Assembly (NCBI GenBank): GCA_023229505.1
Contig: JALNZD010000042.1
Location: 1-35,227 of the forward strand
From: Bacteroidales bacterium
Lineage (GTDB): Bacteria > Bacteroidota > Bacteroidia > Bacteroidales > JAGOPY01
DNA length: 35,227 nt
Direction of reading: 5' to 3'
In this document: positions 1-6,856 of the stretch, piece by piece
How positions within the stretch are numbered: position 1 is the first letter of the stretch
Layout: each line of letters opens with the position of its first letter
The notes under the pieces: generated by a model
Told to the model about the DNA's origin: nothing
What the model saw: the letters and a program-made list of their open reading frames with translations, nothing else
Database searches by the model: none
Made by a program: the position numbers and the translations under genes

Positions 1-249
1 TTCGGATTCCCGGTCGCCCGGGACACCCTTGCTTTCGGCTATAAGATTCCGGCCATTACGGCTCTTTTTGGACTTGGAGGCGTTTACCCCCGCACCATTG
101 AGATTTACTACATGCCCGGCACACCAACACTTTATCTGCTACGCAGAATTCGCCGCAGGCGATTTATTATTGTAAAATCCGCGTCGCCCCCTCAATCTGA
201 ATACCTCGTAAAGGTTGAACTTCATGGACGAGTGAGCATTGAACGCTGA
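1..249 (+). other. Open frame running in from the left edge; coding status doubtful
   Basis: One frame stays open from base 1 to a TGA at 247-249, giving about 82 codons with no start inside the window except an ATG at 112. The second half is very Arg/Ile rich and lies entirely inside a 90-bp intergenic repeat that recurs at 17030-17119, where it does not belong to an obvious gene. I recognise no domain. The likeliest reading is a repeat or gene-end remnant that happens to be open. A true C-terminal end of an upstream gene cannot be excluded, because the window starts here. Confidence 0.2.
131..220 (+). repeat. 90-bp structured intergenic repeat, copy A
   Basis: This aligns without gaps to 17030-17119, with about 69 of 90 positions identical by eye. 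The most conserved blocks are the first 40 and last 20 bases. The core around the GAATTC is an imperfect palindrome, and the CCTCGTA block near the end can pair back to the CTACG at the start. Copy A is the more degraded of the two in these arms. Confidence 0.6.
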
Positions 250-284
250 ACATTGAGCAATGCCGGGAAGCGGGTAACTAAGAA

Positions 285-461
285 TTATTTGCTGTCCGTA
301 TTATTCTGCTCTTTTTCAATCACCTCAGCAATCTGCTTTGATAATTCCGGAATTTTGTTTTTTACGACGTCCAATACTATCGAATAATTAATTCCCATAT
401 AATCATGAATCAGCCGGTCTCTCTGAATATGCTTTAAATATTCTACCGGATCTTTAAACAT
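285..461 (-). pseudogene. hepT: HepT-like toxin with an internal in-frame deletion
   Basis: This is a 58-residue frame starting at ATG 459-461, overlapping the end of the antitoxin gene by 8 bp as is usual for mntA-hepT pairs. The first 12 residues (MFKDPVEYLKHI) match the usual HepT N-terminus. The rest, from QRDRLIHDYMGINYSIV onward, matches the C-terminal third, including the RX4HXY motif (R-D-R-L-I-H-D-Y, residues 14-21). Normal HepT proteins are about 110-120 residues, so some 55-60 residues of the middle helices are missing without loss of frame. HepT is a HEPN ribonuclease whose motif is AMPylated by MntA; the missing helices form the HEPN fold, so this copy is probably inactive. The frame was too short for a routine ORF cut-off. 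Confidence 0.75.
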
Positions 462-765
462 AAATGACTTCCTCTAATATTTTTGGGCCTATAAATGGAC
501 TTAATCCATTTTTGGTGACAATTTCAACTTTTTCGTTTTTAAAAATCCTTTCCAGGTAATCGCAAACAGCCATATAATTATCAAAACTCTCCTTATCCGG
601 ATTAAAGTCTATAAGAATATCTATATCACTATTTTCGGACTGCTCCTCCCTGACGTACGAACCAAATAAACCAACATTATTAATACCCAGATCACAGAGC
701 GCACTCTTATGGATTCGAATGGTACTTATAATATAATCTTTAGTTTTCATAGCTAATATTGTCAT
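454..765 (-). CDS. mntA: MntA-type minimal nucleotidyltransferase antitoxin
   Basis: This is a 103-residue protein of the small DNA polymerase beta-like nucleotidyltransferase family. The signature GSYVREEQSENSDIDILIDF (about residues 35-54) contains the GSX10DXD motif, in which Gly-Ser binds the nucleotide and the two Asp bind metal. In characterised pairs MntA inactivates its HepT partner by AMPylating it. The overlapping downstream hepT is internally deleted here, so the antitoxin appears intact without a full toxin. Two ATG starts are possible (765 or 750); the family usually begins close to the second, MKTKDYI. No strong ribosome-binding site is seen, which is normal for Bacteroidota. 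Confidence 0.85.
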   Translation of the reverse strand: MTILAMKTKDYIISTIRIHKSALCDLGINNVGLFGSYVREEQSENSDIDILIDFNPDKESFDNYMAVCDYLERIFKNEKVEIVTKNGLSPFIGPKILEEVIYV

Positions 766-820
766 TCAAAAATACGAAAAATAATGTTGCTCCCAATCCG
801 GATTTTTCATTCTAAGACTC

Positions 821-1396
821 TCAGGACTTGTATTTCTTTTTACCCAAAAGTCTATTCACCTCGTCTATATTAAAATATTCAGGGTCAAAATCTTCTCCCA
901 GCCAATCCAGAAAATTTTTATATTCTGCATGATCTGGCTGCTTTAATATTTTCAACAATTCAGCATAGCCCCAAACACCTCCGCAATCCTCCGGGGGACA
1001 ATTCCTTGCACCAGCCAGGCAAACAGGAACTTTGATTTCAGGATCAGCAGGAAGTACCATCTCTAATATAATATCGTGTACCCATCCATCACCGAAATCA
1101 TACTCATACGTAATCCTTTCTTTTTCAGTCTTTAATAAATCCGATACCCGGATCTTTTCTTTTTTGTAGTCGACATTATCCATATCATCCCAAAAGTCAT
1201 CGTCCGGATGCTTTACCGAATAAAATTTCCGGTTTTTTTCGAATTGATGGAGATGCAAATCGGTCCATCCCATAGTCGTTTGGATGATCTTATGAAAATC
1301 CGACAACAGCAAATCGGATGGGATCCATAATCTCCTCCAAATCTTTGGTTTAGACCCTTTTAAAATTATTTGGACCTGGTAAATACTTTGTGTCAT
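821..1396 (-). CDS. Plasmid pRiA4b ORF-3-like protein
   Basis: This 191-residue protein is recognisable as the pRiA4b ORF-3 family. It begins with the typical strand 'YQVQIILKGSKPKIWRRLW', then a 'HKIIQTTMGWTDLHLHQF' segment, an acidic middle with YEYDFGDGWVH (around residues 97-107), and a Cys-containing 'CLAGARNCPPEDCGG' loop followed by the family's conserved aromatic C-terminal part. The family is widespread on plasmids and in accessory regions and its biochemical role is unknown. It lies 17 bp downstream of the RelB-like gene on the same strand, so the two are probably co-transcribed. The length is normal for a single-domain member. No catalytic assignment is made. Confidence 0.85.
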   Translation of the reverse strand: MTQSIYQVQIILKGSKPKIWRRLWIPSDLLLSDFHKIIQTTMGWTDLHLHQFEKNRKFYSVKHPDDDFWDDMDNVDYKKEKIRVSDLLKTEKERITYEYDFGDGWVHDIILEMVLPADPEIKVPVCLAGARNCPPEDCGGVWGYAELLKILKQPDHAEYKNFLDWLGEDFDPEYFNIDEVNRLLGKKKYKS

Positions 1397-1413
1397 TTTT
1401 TTCTTTTATTAGC

Positions 1414-1641
1414 TTAAAGTCCATATTTTTTCTTTACATCTTCATGAGGAGTAACCCGACCCTCATCTATATCTTTGAGTCCTTTTTCAATGGCCCGCTT
1501 CTGGTATTCCGTAAGATCTTCGCACCTGGAATGGTCGGCAGGTTTTGAATCCTTGACCACTTTCATGTATTGAATGGTTTCATCATCTTCAAGCCTGGCA
1601 AGCCATTCGATGAGTTCCAGTTTAATAGCTTCGTGTCCCAT
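1414..1641 (-). CDS. Orphan RelB/addiction-module-like antitoxin
   Basis: The 75-residue protein is called from the ATG at 1639-1641; an upstream TTG at 1656 would add five residues but is less likely. The N-terminal half carries an amphipathic helix (KLELIEWLARLEDDE). The C-terminal half has the pattern IEKGLKDIDEGRVTPHEDV, typical of small antitoxins of the RelB/CHP02574 'addiction module component' type, where this tail binds a ParE/RelE toxin. No ParE/RelE gene follows; the next gene downstream is the pRiA4b-like protein. Its role as an antitoxin is therefore inferred from sequence style only. It could be the surviving half of a lost toxin-antitoxin pair. Confidence 0.65.
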   Translation of the reverse strand: MGHEAIKLELIEWLARLEDDETIQYMKVVKDSKPADHSRCEDLTEYQKRAIEKGLKDIDEGRVTPHEDVKKKYGL

Positions 1642-1721
1642 ATCCTTTTTATACAAATTTACTATTTTAACAGGGATTTAAGGAATAGATTCCAAATTCC
1701 AGATTCCAAAAATTAATTGAA

Positions 1722-1822
1722 AGCATGGAGGCATGGAAGCGGGGAAGAGGGGAAGAGGGGAATAGGGGAACTGCTGACCGGCGACCGCCGACCGCGAACT
1801 GGGAACTGGGAACTGGGAACTC
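1722..1822. repeat. Degenerate G-rich and GAACTGG short tandem arrays
   Basis: Successive runs of short units: GGAGGCATGGAAGC-type words, then GGGGAAGA (8 bp), then GACCGCC-like units, then GAACTGG (7 bp, about four times). The region lies between the RelB-like gene and the KilA-N stop codon. It belongs to the family of 7-8 bp arrays found throughout the window's intergenic DNA. Confidence 0.7.
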
Positions 1823-1882
1823 CACAAAGCCGGGACGTCGTCTGGCCGAAAGGCTTGGCTCCGCTGCGAACTGCTTTGAAGT

Positions 1883-2716
1883 TTACTTCAACTTCTTGAC
1901 ACTTCTGCTTTGCAGCAGTGACCGCATTTGCATAATAGCTATCCGATTAAGCTGCTGAAGGCGTACGCTTTGTTCTGTACCCTGATGGATCATAACAGCA
2001 TTGATACTTTCCAGGTTACTAAGGACAACCAATTGCTCAATGGTCGCGGCATCACGGATATTTCCTTCTTTATCCGGATTCTCATTTTGCCATCTTTTAG
2101 CCGTCCTTCCAAACAATGCCATATTCAGAAGATCAGCTTCACTAGCATAAATGAAACTAATTTCCTGCCTAGTCAGCTCATTAGGAATCAGGTTTTCTTT
2201 GATTGCATCCGTATGAATAGAATAATTGATCTTTGCAATTGTGCGCTGAAGGTTCCATTCGAGCTGAAGACGGCTATTTTCATCTTCTTTTAGACGCTGG
2301 AATTCAATGATAAGATAAAGTTTGAACTCAGAACTTATCCACGATGCAAACTCGAAAGCAATGTCTTTATGAGCAAATGTGCCACCATATCTACCTGATT
2401 TAGAAAGTATACCAATCGCATTGGTAGATTCAATCCATCTTTTAGGAGATAGCACAAAATAATTACTCCCAGCCTCTATTCTAAACCTCTCGAATTCGAT
2501 AGGTTTAAAATCAGGGTTATGAATTATTTCCCATAAACCTATAAATTCAATCGTACTTCGGCTCCTCATCCAATTATTGATGATAGAGAATGTTTCTGTT
2601 TCATTTCTATGTTTGGCAATGTCTGTAAGGGAAATATAATCCATCGATTGACTGGTCAGTAAGGCAACTTCTTTGCCTTTAACTTCGATCTTCCTGTTTT
2701 TCATGATATTATCCAT
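1883..2716 (-). CDS. KilA-N domain protein
   Basis: This 277-residue protein carries a KilA-N DNA-binding domain in its first 120 residues. The hallmark segments are YISLTDIAKHRNE (about 28-40), the NWMRSRSTIEFIGLWE stretch (about 48-63) and the conserved GRYGGTFAHKDIAFEFASWI (about 108-127). The C-terminal half is charged and helical. Such genes are common in Bacteroidota and derive from phage or large-virus regulators; a DNA-binding or regulatory role is inferred. The gene stands alone. A 34-bp motif shared with two other accessory genes lies 39 bp upstream of its start (2756-2789). An alternative ATG exists at 2704. Confidence 0.88.
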   Translation of the reverse strand: MDNIMKNRKIEVKGKEVALLTSQSMDYISLTDIAKHRNETETFSIINNWMRSRSTIEFIGLWEIIHNPDFKPIEFERFRIEAGSNYFVLSPKRWIESTNAIGILSKSGRYGGTFAHKDIAFEFASWISSEFKLYLIIEFQRLKEDENSRLQLEWNLQRTIAKINYSIHTDAIKENLIPNELTRQEISFIYASEADLLNMALFGRTAKRWQNENPDKEGNIRDAATIEQLVVLSNLESINAVMIHQGTEQSVRLQQLNRIAIMQMRSLLQSRSVKKLK

Positions 2717-2755
2717 TAATTGAACTGTCTGTTTAATGATACCAGGTTTTTAATA

Positions 2756-2789
2756 TTAATCCGGAATTTGTAAAAAAATACCCGGTCGG
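2756..2789 (-). promoter_or_regulatory. Shared 34-bp leader motif, copy 1 (upstream of KilA-N)
   Basis: Read in the gene direction it runs CCGACCGGGTAT...CCGGATTAA. It is identical at about 29 of 34 positions to 3592-3625 and similar to the inverted copy at 26110-26143. All three lie just upstream of a small accessory gene in the same orientation relative to it. The TATATTTT-like part resembles the Bacteroidota -7 box (TAnnTTTG), but no convincing -33 box was placed. The function is therefore open. Confidence 0.5.
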
Positions 2790-2826
2790 TTGAAAAAAAT
2801 AATGAAGAGAGGAAGTTTACAAACCC

Positions 2827-3003
2827 TATGCTCCTATAGTCCTACAGCCTTATGGTCTTACAGCATGGAAGCGGGGAAGCGGGGAAGCACCAAAATAGTT
2901 CAAAGGGCAAAGGGCAAAGGGCAAAGTTTAAGTTAGTAAGGTTATTAGTTAAAGAATCATCCCTTAACTCGTAACTCGTAACCCGTAACCCGTAACCCGA
3001 AAC
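2827..3003. repeat. Cluster of three short tandem arrays in a gene-free stretch
   Basis: The 310-bp gap between the KilA-N and ORF6N genes holds, besides the 34-bp leader motif, degenerate CCTATAG/CCTACAG words (2827-2862), GGAAGCGG units (2865-2889), AAAGGGC (7 bp, about 3.5 copies, 2901-2926) and GTAACCC/GTAACTC (7 bp, about five copies, 2964-3000). No coding frame or RNA gene was recognised here. Confidence 0.75.
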
Positions 3004-3026
3004 ATATGAAAAAAAGAAAAAGAAAG

Positions 3027-3542
3027 CTAATCATCATCCTTTATTTTAAATCCTATCTTCGGTCTCGGGTGTTGTATTGGTTTCTGACTCAAAGCATCTA
3101 TTTTCTCAAGCAAAAACCTGAAAATCTGATTTATTTTATCATCTAAAGTTTTTAGTTCCTTTCTAAAATCTTTACTTTCAATCAATAATGCTCTATATTG
3201 GGCAAAAGCCCTAATAATTTCAATATTTACCTGAATAGCTTTCTCGGAGTTTAATACGGATGAGAGCATTGCTACGCCTTGTTCTGTAAAAGCCATTGGT
3301 AAATATCTCATTCCACCCCATCTTGAGGTCGCAAATTGCGACCTCAAGATTTCGTATTCATCTTTGGATAATTCAAACATAAAATCCTCTGGAAACCTTG
3401 ACAGGTTGCGTTTTACCTGTTCTTTCAATCTTTTAGTTTCGACACCATACAATACTGCCAGGTCAAAATCCAGCATGACCTTTAATCCCCTGAAATCGTA
3501 TATAAGCGTCTGATAATCTGACTTAATAACTGAACTCTTCAT
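3027..3542 (-). CDS. ORF6N domain protein
   Basis: This 171-residue protein has a canonical ORF6N domain. The segments are LIYDFRGLKVMLDFDLAVLY (residues 13-32), VKRNLSRFPEDFMFEL (43-58), the invariant LRSQFATSR near residue 66 and YLPMAFTEQGVAMLSSVL (80-97). The C-terminal part is a predicted helical segment rich in Leu/Lys. ORF6N proteins are phage-type DNA-binding or regulatory proteins, common in Bacteroidota. The start is ATG 3540-3542. The stretch coding for ILRSQFATSR is a near-perfect DNA palindrome with 15-bp arms (3320-3350). A half-copy lies just upstream of the start (3553-3564), and the 34-bp leader motif lies 49 bp upstream. Confidence 0.9.
   Translation of the reverse strand: MKSSVIKSDYQTLIYDFRGLKVMLDFDLAVLYGVETKRLKEQVKRNLSRFPEDFMFELSKDEYEILRSQFATSRWGGMRYLPMAFTEQGVAMLSSVLNSEKAIQVNIEIIRAFAQYRALLIESKDFRKELKTLDDKINQIFRFLLEKIDALSQKPIQHPRPKIGFKIKDDD
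3320..3350. repeat. 31-bp perfect palindrome inside the ORF6N gene
   Basis: Two 15-bp arms (left arm ATCTTGAGGTCGCAA) flank a single central base. The same 12-bp core, TTGAGGTCGCAA, occurs at 3553-3564, ten bases upstream of the ORF6N start codon. The palindrome encodes the family-conserved LRSQFATSR peptide, so protein conservation may constrain it. It could also be a binding site for the encoded DNA-binding protein. Confidence 0.6.
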
Positions 3543-3591
3543 ATGAAAAAATTTGAGGTCGCAAAATGTGGAGATGAGAGAACTTTTTCTA

Positions 3592-3625
3592 TTAATCGGG
3601 ATTTTGAGAAAATATACCCGGTCGG
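3592..3625 (-). promoter_or_regulatory. Shared 34-bp leader motif, copy 2 (upstream of ORF6N)
   Basis: Gene-sense reading is CCGACCGGGTATATTTT...CCCGATTAA, 49 bp upstream of the ORF6N start. It has the same length and orientation relative to its gene as copy 1. This copy contains TATATTTT, close to the Bacteroidota -7 consensus. Confidence 0.5.
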
Positions 3626-3653
3626 AGGAAAAAGTTCCAAATACCAGGCACTA

Positions 3654-3669
3654 TCCGCCAGCTGGCGGA
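3654..3669. repeat. 16-bp perfect GC palindrome
   Basis: TCCGCCAGCTGGCGGA is fully self-complementary and stands out in AT-rich intergenic DNA. A related hairpin, CCGCC-AGA-GGCGG, lies at 18049-18061 next to another gene end. The role is unknown; it may be a terminator-like or mobile repetitive hairpin. Confidence 0.5.
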
Positions 3670-3733
3670 CCAAACAAATTTGAAATCCAAAGCATCAAAT
3701 TCAGAACAAATTCAAAATTCAAAATTCCAAGAT

Positions 3734-3794
3734 ACTAATGACCAATGACTAATGACTTGGAGGCATGGAAGCGGGGAAAAGGAGAAGAGGGAAC
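3734..3794. repeat. Short arrays ending at the glycosyltransferase stop codon
   Basis: TAATGAC/CAATGAC units (7 bp) are followed by GGCATGGAAGCGGGG words and GGGAA-rich repeats. The array runs up to base 3794, directly against the TAA (3795-3797, minus strand) of the glycosyltransferase gene. Confidence 0.65.
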
Positions 3795-4982
3795 TTATTT
3801 CTTCAATTCATCTTCAATAAGTTTTACAGTCAGTTCGAGTCCGTTTGTGTTTATAAGTTTCTGCGAAATCTCCTGTGCCTTTTTCTTATAATTCTCATTT
3901 GTGACACATTCATTAATAGCAGAAGAAATAGCCTTTGCTGATATTTTCTTAAAATCACAGGCATCGGGCCCTAATCCTAATTTTACAATCTGCTTGCGAT
4001 TCTCAAACTGGTCGGCCATGTAGGGAAAAGCTGCCTGGGGAATCCCTGCCCTTGCCGCTGCTGCCATGGTACCTGTTCCTCCATGATAAACAATGGCGGC
4101 CAAGCGGGGAAAAAGCAACTCAAAAGGCACTTCGTCAACGTATAAAATATCTTCAGTGTTTTCTTCCGGCAGATCAGCCCATCCCCTGGAAATTACCAGG
4201 CGTTGACCTGTAGCTTTCGAGACTTCACTGAATACCCGGCTGAATTTTTCGGGACGTGAAACCGGGTTACTTCCAAACCCTATAAATACAGGCGGTTTTC
4301 CTGAATTTAAAAATTTTACTACATTTTCAGGTAACTCACTTTGTGATTTAAGAAGCATATACCCGGTTTGAGTGAAATTAAATGAAACACCCTCGCGGAC
4401 AGCATTTAACTCCCTGTCGCAAGCAGCTATGACATGGTCGCCCATCCAATTTCCCCAGACATCTTTGATTGGTTGTAATCCAACTTCAATCCGCTTTTTA
4501 TTGATAAACCCTTTCATCACCAGGTTCGTCATTAATCTGCCAAATCCAAACATTAACCGGTTCAGGAACGGGTCATATTTGCTTGTTCCCAGGAGTACCG
4601 GATAAAAAACAAAAAAGCGGTAAGGAACTTTTAATATATCTGCAGCTGTATGAACACCCAATACAAATCCAACACCTAATACCAGATCCGAACCTTTCAT
4701 TATTTCCGGAAGCAGACTGATCTGGTTTTCGGTTTCTTTTTTCATTTCTTTCGGAGAAGGGGCAGCAGTGGCACCACCTTTAATCTGTGCATTTTGTTTA
4801 AACAGTTCTTTATAATTCGGACCGAATGGCACAAACGGACAATTGTATCGCTTTACAAGTTCTTCATTTTCGGGTGGTGCACAAAAAACTATTTCATGTC
4901 CGCTTTTAATAAGCTCTATTGCCAGGGCAAGCATGGGTTGAACATCACCCCTGGTGCCGTTTATTACAATTGAAATTTTCAC
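3795..4982 (-). CDS. GT1 family glycosyltransferase (MGT/UGT-like)
   Basis: This 395-residue enzyme has the two Rossmann domains of GT-B glycosyltransferases in family GT1. The N-terminus, MKISIVINGTRGDVQPMLAL, is the acceptor-side signature of sterol/macrolide-type UGTs (glycine-rich loop and Asp-Val-Gln-Pro). The C-terminal donor-binding motif is VYHGGTGTMAAAARAGIPQ (about residues 298-316), followed by FPYMADQFENR, whose Asp-Gln pair contacts the nucleotide sugar. GT1 members transfer a sugar from an NDP-sugar to lipids or small molecules; the substrate cannot be told here. The start is GTG (4980-4982), supported by the conserved first residues. A short-repeat array touches the stop codon and another lies immediately upstream. 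Confidence 0.9.
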   Translation of the reverse strand: MKISIVINGTRGDVQPMLALAIELIKSGHEIVFCAPPENEELVKRYNCPFVPFGPNYKELFKQNAQIKGGATAAPSPKEMKKETENQISLLPEIMKGSDLVLGVGFVLGVHTAADILKVPYRFFVFYPVLLGTSKYDPFLNRLMFGFGRLMTNLVMKGFINKKRIEVGLQPIKDVWGNWMGDHVIAACDRELNAVREGVSFNFTQTGYMLLKSQSELPENVVKFLNSGKPPVFIGFGSNPVSRPEKFSRVFSEVSKATGQRLVISRGWADLPEENTEDILYVDEVPFELLFPRLAAIVYHGGTGTMAAAARAGIPQAAFPYMADQFENRKQIVKLGLGPDACDFKKISAKAISSAINECVTNENYKKKAQEISQKLINTNGLELTVKLIEDELKK

Positions 4983-5079
4983 TGTTAAACTGTTATATTG
5001 TCAAACTGTTGTTTCCAGGACAAACGACTGAGGATCGCGAACTGCGAACTGCGAACTGGGAACTGCGAACTGCGAACTA
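4981..5079. repeat. AACTGTT and GCGAACT tandem arrays
   Basis: AAACTGTTA-type words (4983-5010) are followed by six GCGAACT/GGGAACT heptamers (5036-5076). The last unit runs into the TAG stop (5077-5079, minus strand) of the next gene, so the array begins at the stop codon in the gene's own direction. Confidence 0.75.
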
Positions 5080-5562
5080 CCCGACTTCACCCAGGATCAC
5101 CACATAATTCTTTCCATACTTTTTCGCACATTTCGGACAGGTTGTGTACCACATAAATAACTTTTTTATGCGAAACCCCTTTGATTTAGCTAGCGTTTCA
5201 AAGTCTTTACACCATTTCCCTGTTTCATTATAAGAACCTTCATAAACTTTGCTGAAAAACTTGCCACTTAACGTTACATTTTCAGCGCCAGGTATTTCCT
5301 TATCAACGGCCAGGTACAGATCCATATTCCATTTAGAAGTATGATCTGACAGGCAAAGATAGTCCTGCATAGTTGCACCGGCTTCCTTAACTGTTTTGTC
5401 GAGCCTTATCATGACTTTCCCAAAATTCATAGGCATATAAAACAGCGTACAAACTTTGTCTTTTATAAATTTTTTGTTTTCCCAGGTAATAATTTTATCG
5501 TCCCATGGGGCAGGCTCAAACGGGGGACAACATTCTAATTTGTTTTCGTTTTGTGAGTCCAT
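5077..5562 (-). CDS. Conserved protein of unknown function with a C-terminal CxxC
   Basis: This 161-residue protein belongs to a conserved family sometimes loosely annotated as 'hydrolase'; I know of no demonstrated activity. It contains CCPPFEPAPWDDKIITWENK (residues 11-30), a central VMIRLDKTVKEAGA region, and a conserved WYTTCPKCAKKYGKNYVV segment (138-155) with a CxxC pair that could bind metal or form a disulphide. The alternation of strands and a long helix resembles GyrI/SRPBCC-type small-ligand-binding folds, but that is only an impression. There is no signal peptide. It stands alone, with a GCGAACT repeat array touching its stop codon. Confidence 0.6.
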   Translation of the reverse strand: MDSQNENKLECCPPFEPAPWDDKIITWENKKFIKDKVCTLFYMPMNFGKVMIRLDKTVKEAGATMQDYLCLSDHTSKWNMDLYLAVDKEIPGAENVTLSGKFFSKVYEGSYNETGKWCKDFETLAKSKGFRIKKLFMWYTTCPKCAKKYGKNYVVILGEVG

Positions 5563-5589
5563 AATAACCTTCCTTTTAATAGTGATTTC

Positions 5590-5748
5590 TTAATTATTGT
5601 TTAGCGTTTTGGAATTCAAATGTAAGAAAATTAAATGTTTGGAAAGGCGGTGATATTTTTCCCTTATGACGGCAAAAATCGGCCCCAAGGGTTGCGCGAT
5701 CTGTGCTTTTTCAAGCATTTCATCAGCAATTTTTTCAAATGAATTCAT
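5590..5748 (-). CDS. Possible 52-residue small protein or gene remnant
   Basis: An ATG at 5746-5748 opens a 52-codon frame starting MNSFEKIADEMLEKAQIAQP, with a helical charged first half and a hydrophobic, low-information second half. It sits 28 bp beyond the 5' end of the conserved gene at 5077-5562. I recognise no family. The first half could be the start of a longer gene whose remainder was lost, in line with other truncated frames here. It may equally be chance. Confidence 0.2.
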   Translation of the reverse strand: MNSFEKIADEMLEKAQIAQPLGPIFAVIREKYHRLSKHLIFLHLNSKTLNNN

Positions 5749-5791
5749 CTTTAAAAATAATATAATGAATCCTCAATAGACAATATTTACT

Positions 5792-6439
5792 TCAAACATC
5801 AATAAAGCGATAAGACACCGGTTTTGGAATCCCTTTAAACTCCTCCACCATTTTGACCGATACATGGTTCAGGCAAGTCTGATCTTTCGAAATGCCTTTC
5901 TTGCATAGTTCACTGACCACTTTCCTGTAAAATGTTTCGCTGAATACCAGACGGTCGGCACGGGTTTTTCCCATCAATCTCGCGGTCAGGTCTATATCCC
6001 GGCCATAGTAATCATTGAATCCCTTCAGAAACGTCACATTATAAACGTCTGTGCAATAATGTATTGATAGTTTACAATGATAGAACATATCCTGAAGAGG
6101 GAACCGTTGAAGGTTCAGGATCGTAGAATAAATTTCCTCAAGAAGGGAATAGTAATCATTGATCGTATCCTTTTTAATTAAAACTTCATCCGGGATATAA
6201 AGCATCATTTCATCACCAATCCCTTTGACAATATTCTCCGGAAAATCATTCAGCAAAGAGATAAAATTGAATGTATTATTCAGTCTTCTGCCCCATAGGA
6301 CAATATCGGTGGTGTATTTTACCGCTGTTGAGCTGACGATATCAACAAAGATGCAAGTTCCGGGACATTTTGGGATTGCCCTAAGGGCTTTTTCCATCTC
6401 CCTTGAATTCGGATCAGTAAATTGTACCAGATGAACCAT
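5792..6439 (-). CDS. Class III nucleotide cyclase-like catalytic domain protein
   Basis: This 215-residue protein consists almost only of a cyclase homology domain. CIFVDIVSST carries the first metal-binding Asp (D33). IVKGIGDEMMLYIP gives the substrate-contacting Lys (K72) and second metal-binding Asp (D76). GRDIDLTARLM (146-156) corresponds to the usual VNxxAR region and keeps Arg154, but the Asn that orients the ribose is Asp150. It may therefore be weakly active, have altered specificity, or be a nucleotide sensor. It is last in a minus-strand cassette after the STAS protein (61-bp gap) and the anti-sigma ATPase, so it may be an output of that partner switch. No membrane or sensor domain is seen. 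Confidence 0.75.
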   Translation of the reverse strand: MVHLVQFTDPNSREMEKALRAIPKCPGTCIFVDIVSSTAVKYTTDIVLWGRRLNNTFNFISLLNDFPENIVKGIGDEMMLYIPDEVLIKKDTINDYYSLLEEIYSTILNLQRFPLQDMFYHCKLSIHYCTDVYNVTFLKGFNDYYGRDIDLTARLMGKTRADRLVFSETFYRKVVSELCKKGISKDQTCLNHVSVKMVEEFKGIPKPVSYRFIDV

Positions 6440-6500
6440 TTGAGTTATTACATGATTTTATCGGATGAACTCGTCAATGACCTCTCAACCGGATTAATAA

Positions 6501-6845
6501 TTACTTTGATTGATCCTGAAGTTTTTCCAAAGCGTCCTGTTTATACGGATAGATGGAAAAGATACTATCGAATGCAGATATTCTGAAAACTTCCATGATC
6601 CCGGTCTGCAAAGAGCACAAAGCCAGTTTCGAGCTGGTTTTTTCTGCTTTCTTCAGTGCCAGGAGCAGTACCCTCAGACCGGAACTGCTGATGTAATTAA
6701 GATGGGTACATTCAATCAGCACTGACGATCCCTGTGATATCTCCTCAAGCAGTTTATTTTCAAATTCAATGTAATTCGTAGTATCCAACCGGCCATTCAG
6801 TCCGATGATCGTTATACTTCCGTGTTTTTCAAAAGTTAATTCCAT
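6501..6845 (-). CDS. STAS-domain anti-sigma factor antagonist
   Basis: This 114-residue single STAS domain protein resembles RsbV/SpoIIAA. The pattern is GSITIIGLNGRLDTTNYIEF at the N-terminus and the phosphoacceptor loop HLNYISSSGLRVLL (about residues 48-61), where one of the three serines would be phosphorylated. In such systems the unphosphorylated STAS protein sequesters the anti-sigma kinase, and a PP2C phosphatase resets it. The kinase gene is immediately upstream (11-bp gap), which supports a functional pair. The expected phosphatase is present only as a remnant at 7306-7464, so the switch may now be biased or rely on a phosphatase encoded elsewhere. Confidence 0.9.
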   Translation of the reverse strand: MELTFEKHGSITIIGLNGRLDTTNYIEFENKLLEEISQGSSVLIECTHLNYISSSGLRVLLLALKKAEKTSSKLALCSLQTGIMEVFRISAFDSIFSIYPYKQDALEKLQDQSK

Positions 6846-6856
6846 TTTCTGTTTTT

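Noticed and set aside
1..249. Calling the left-edge frame a real gene
   Set aside because: Half of it is a dispersed intergenic repeat and no protein family is recognisable; kept only as an uncertain feature.
1654..1656. TTG start for the RelB-like protein
   Set aside because: The ATG at 1639-1641 gives a normal antitoxin N-terminus; the five extra residues have no family support.
4338..4375. A TATACCCGGT match inside the glycosyltransferase gene, resembling the 34-bp motif
   Set aside because: Only the ten-base core matches and it lies in conserved coding sequence; a chance hit.
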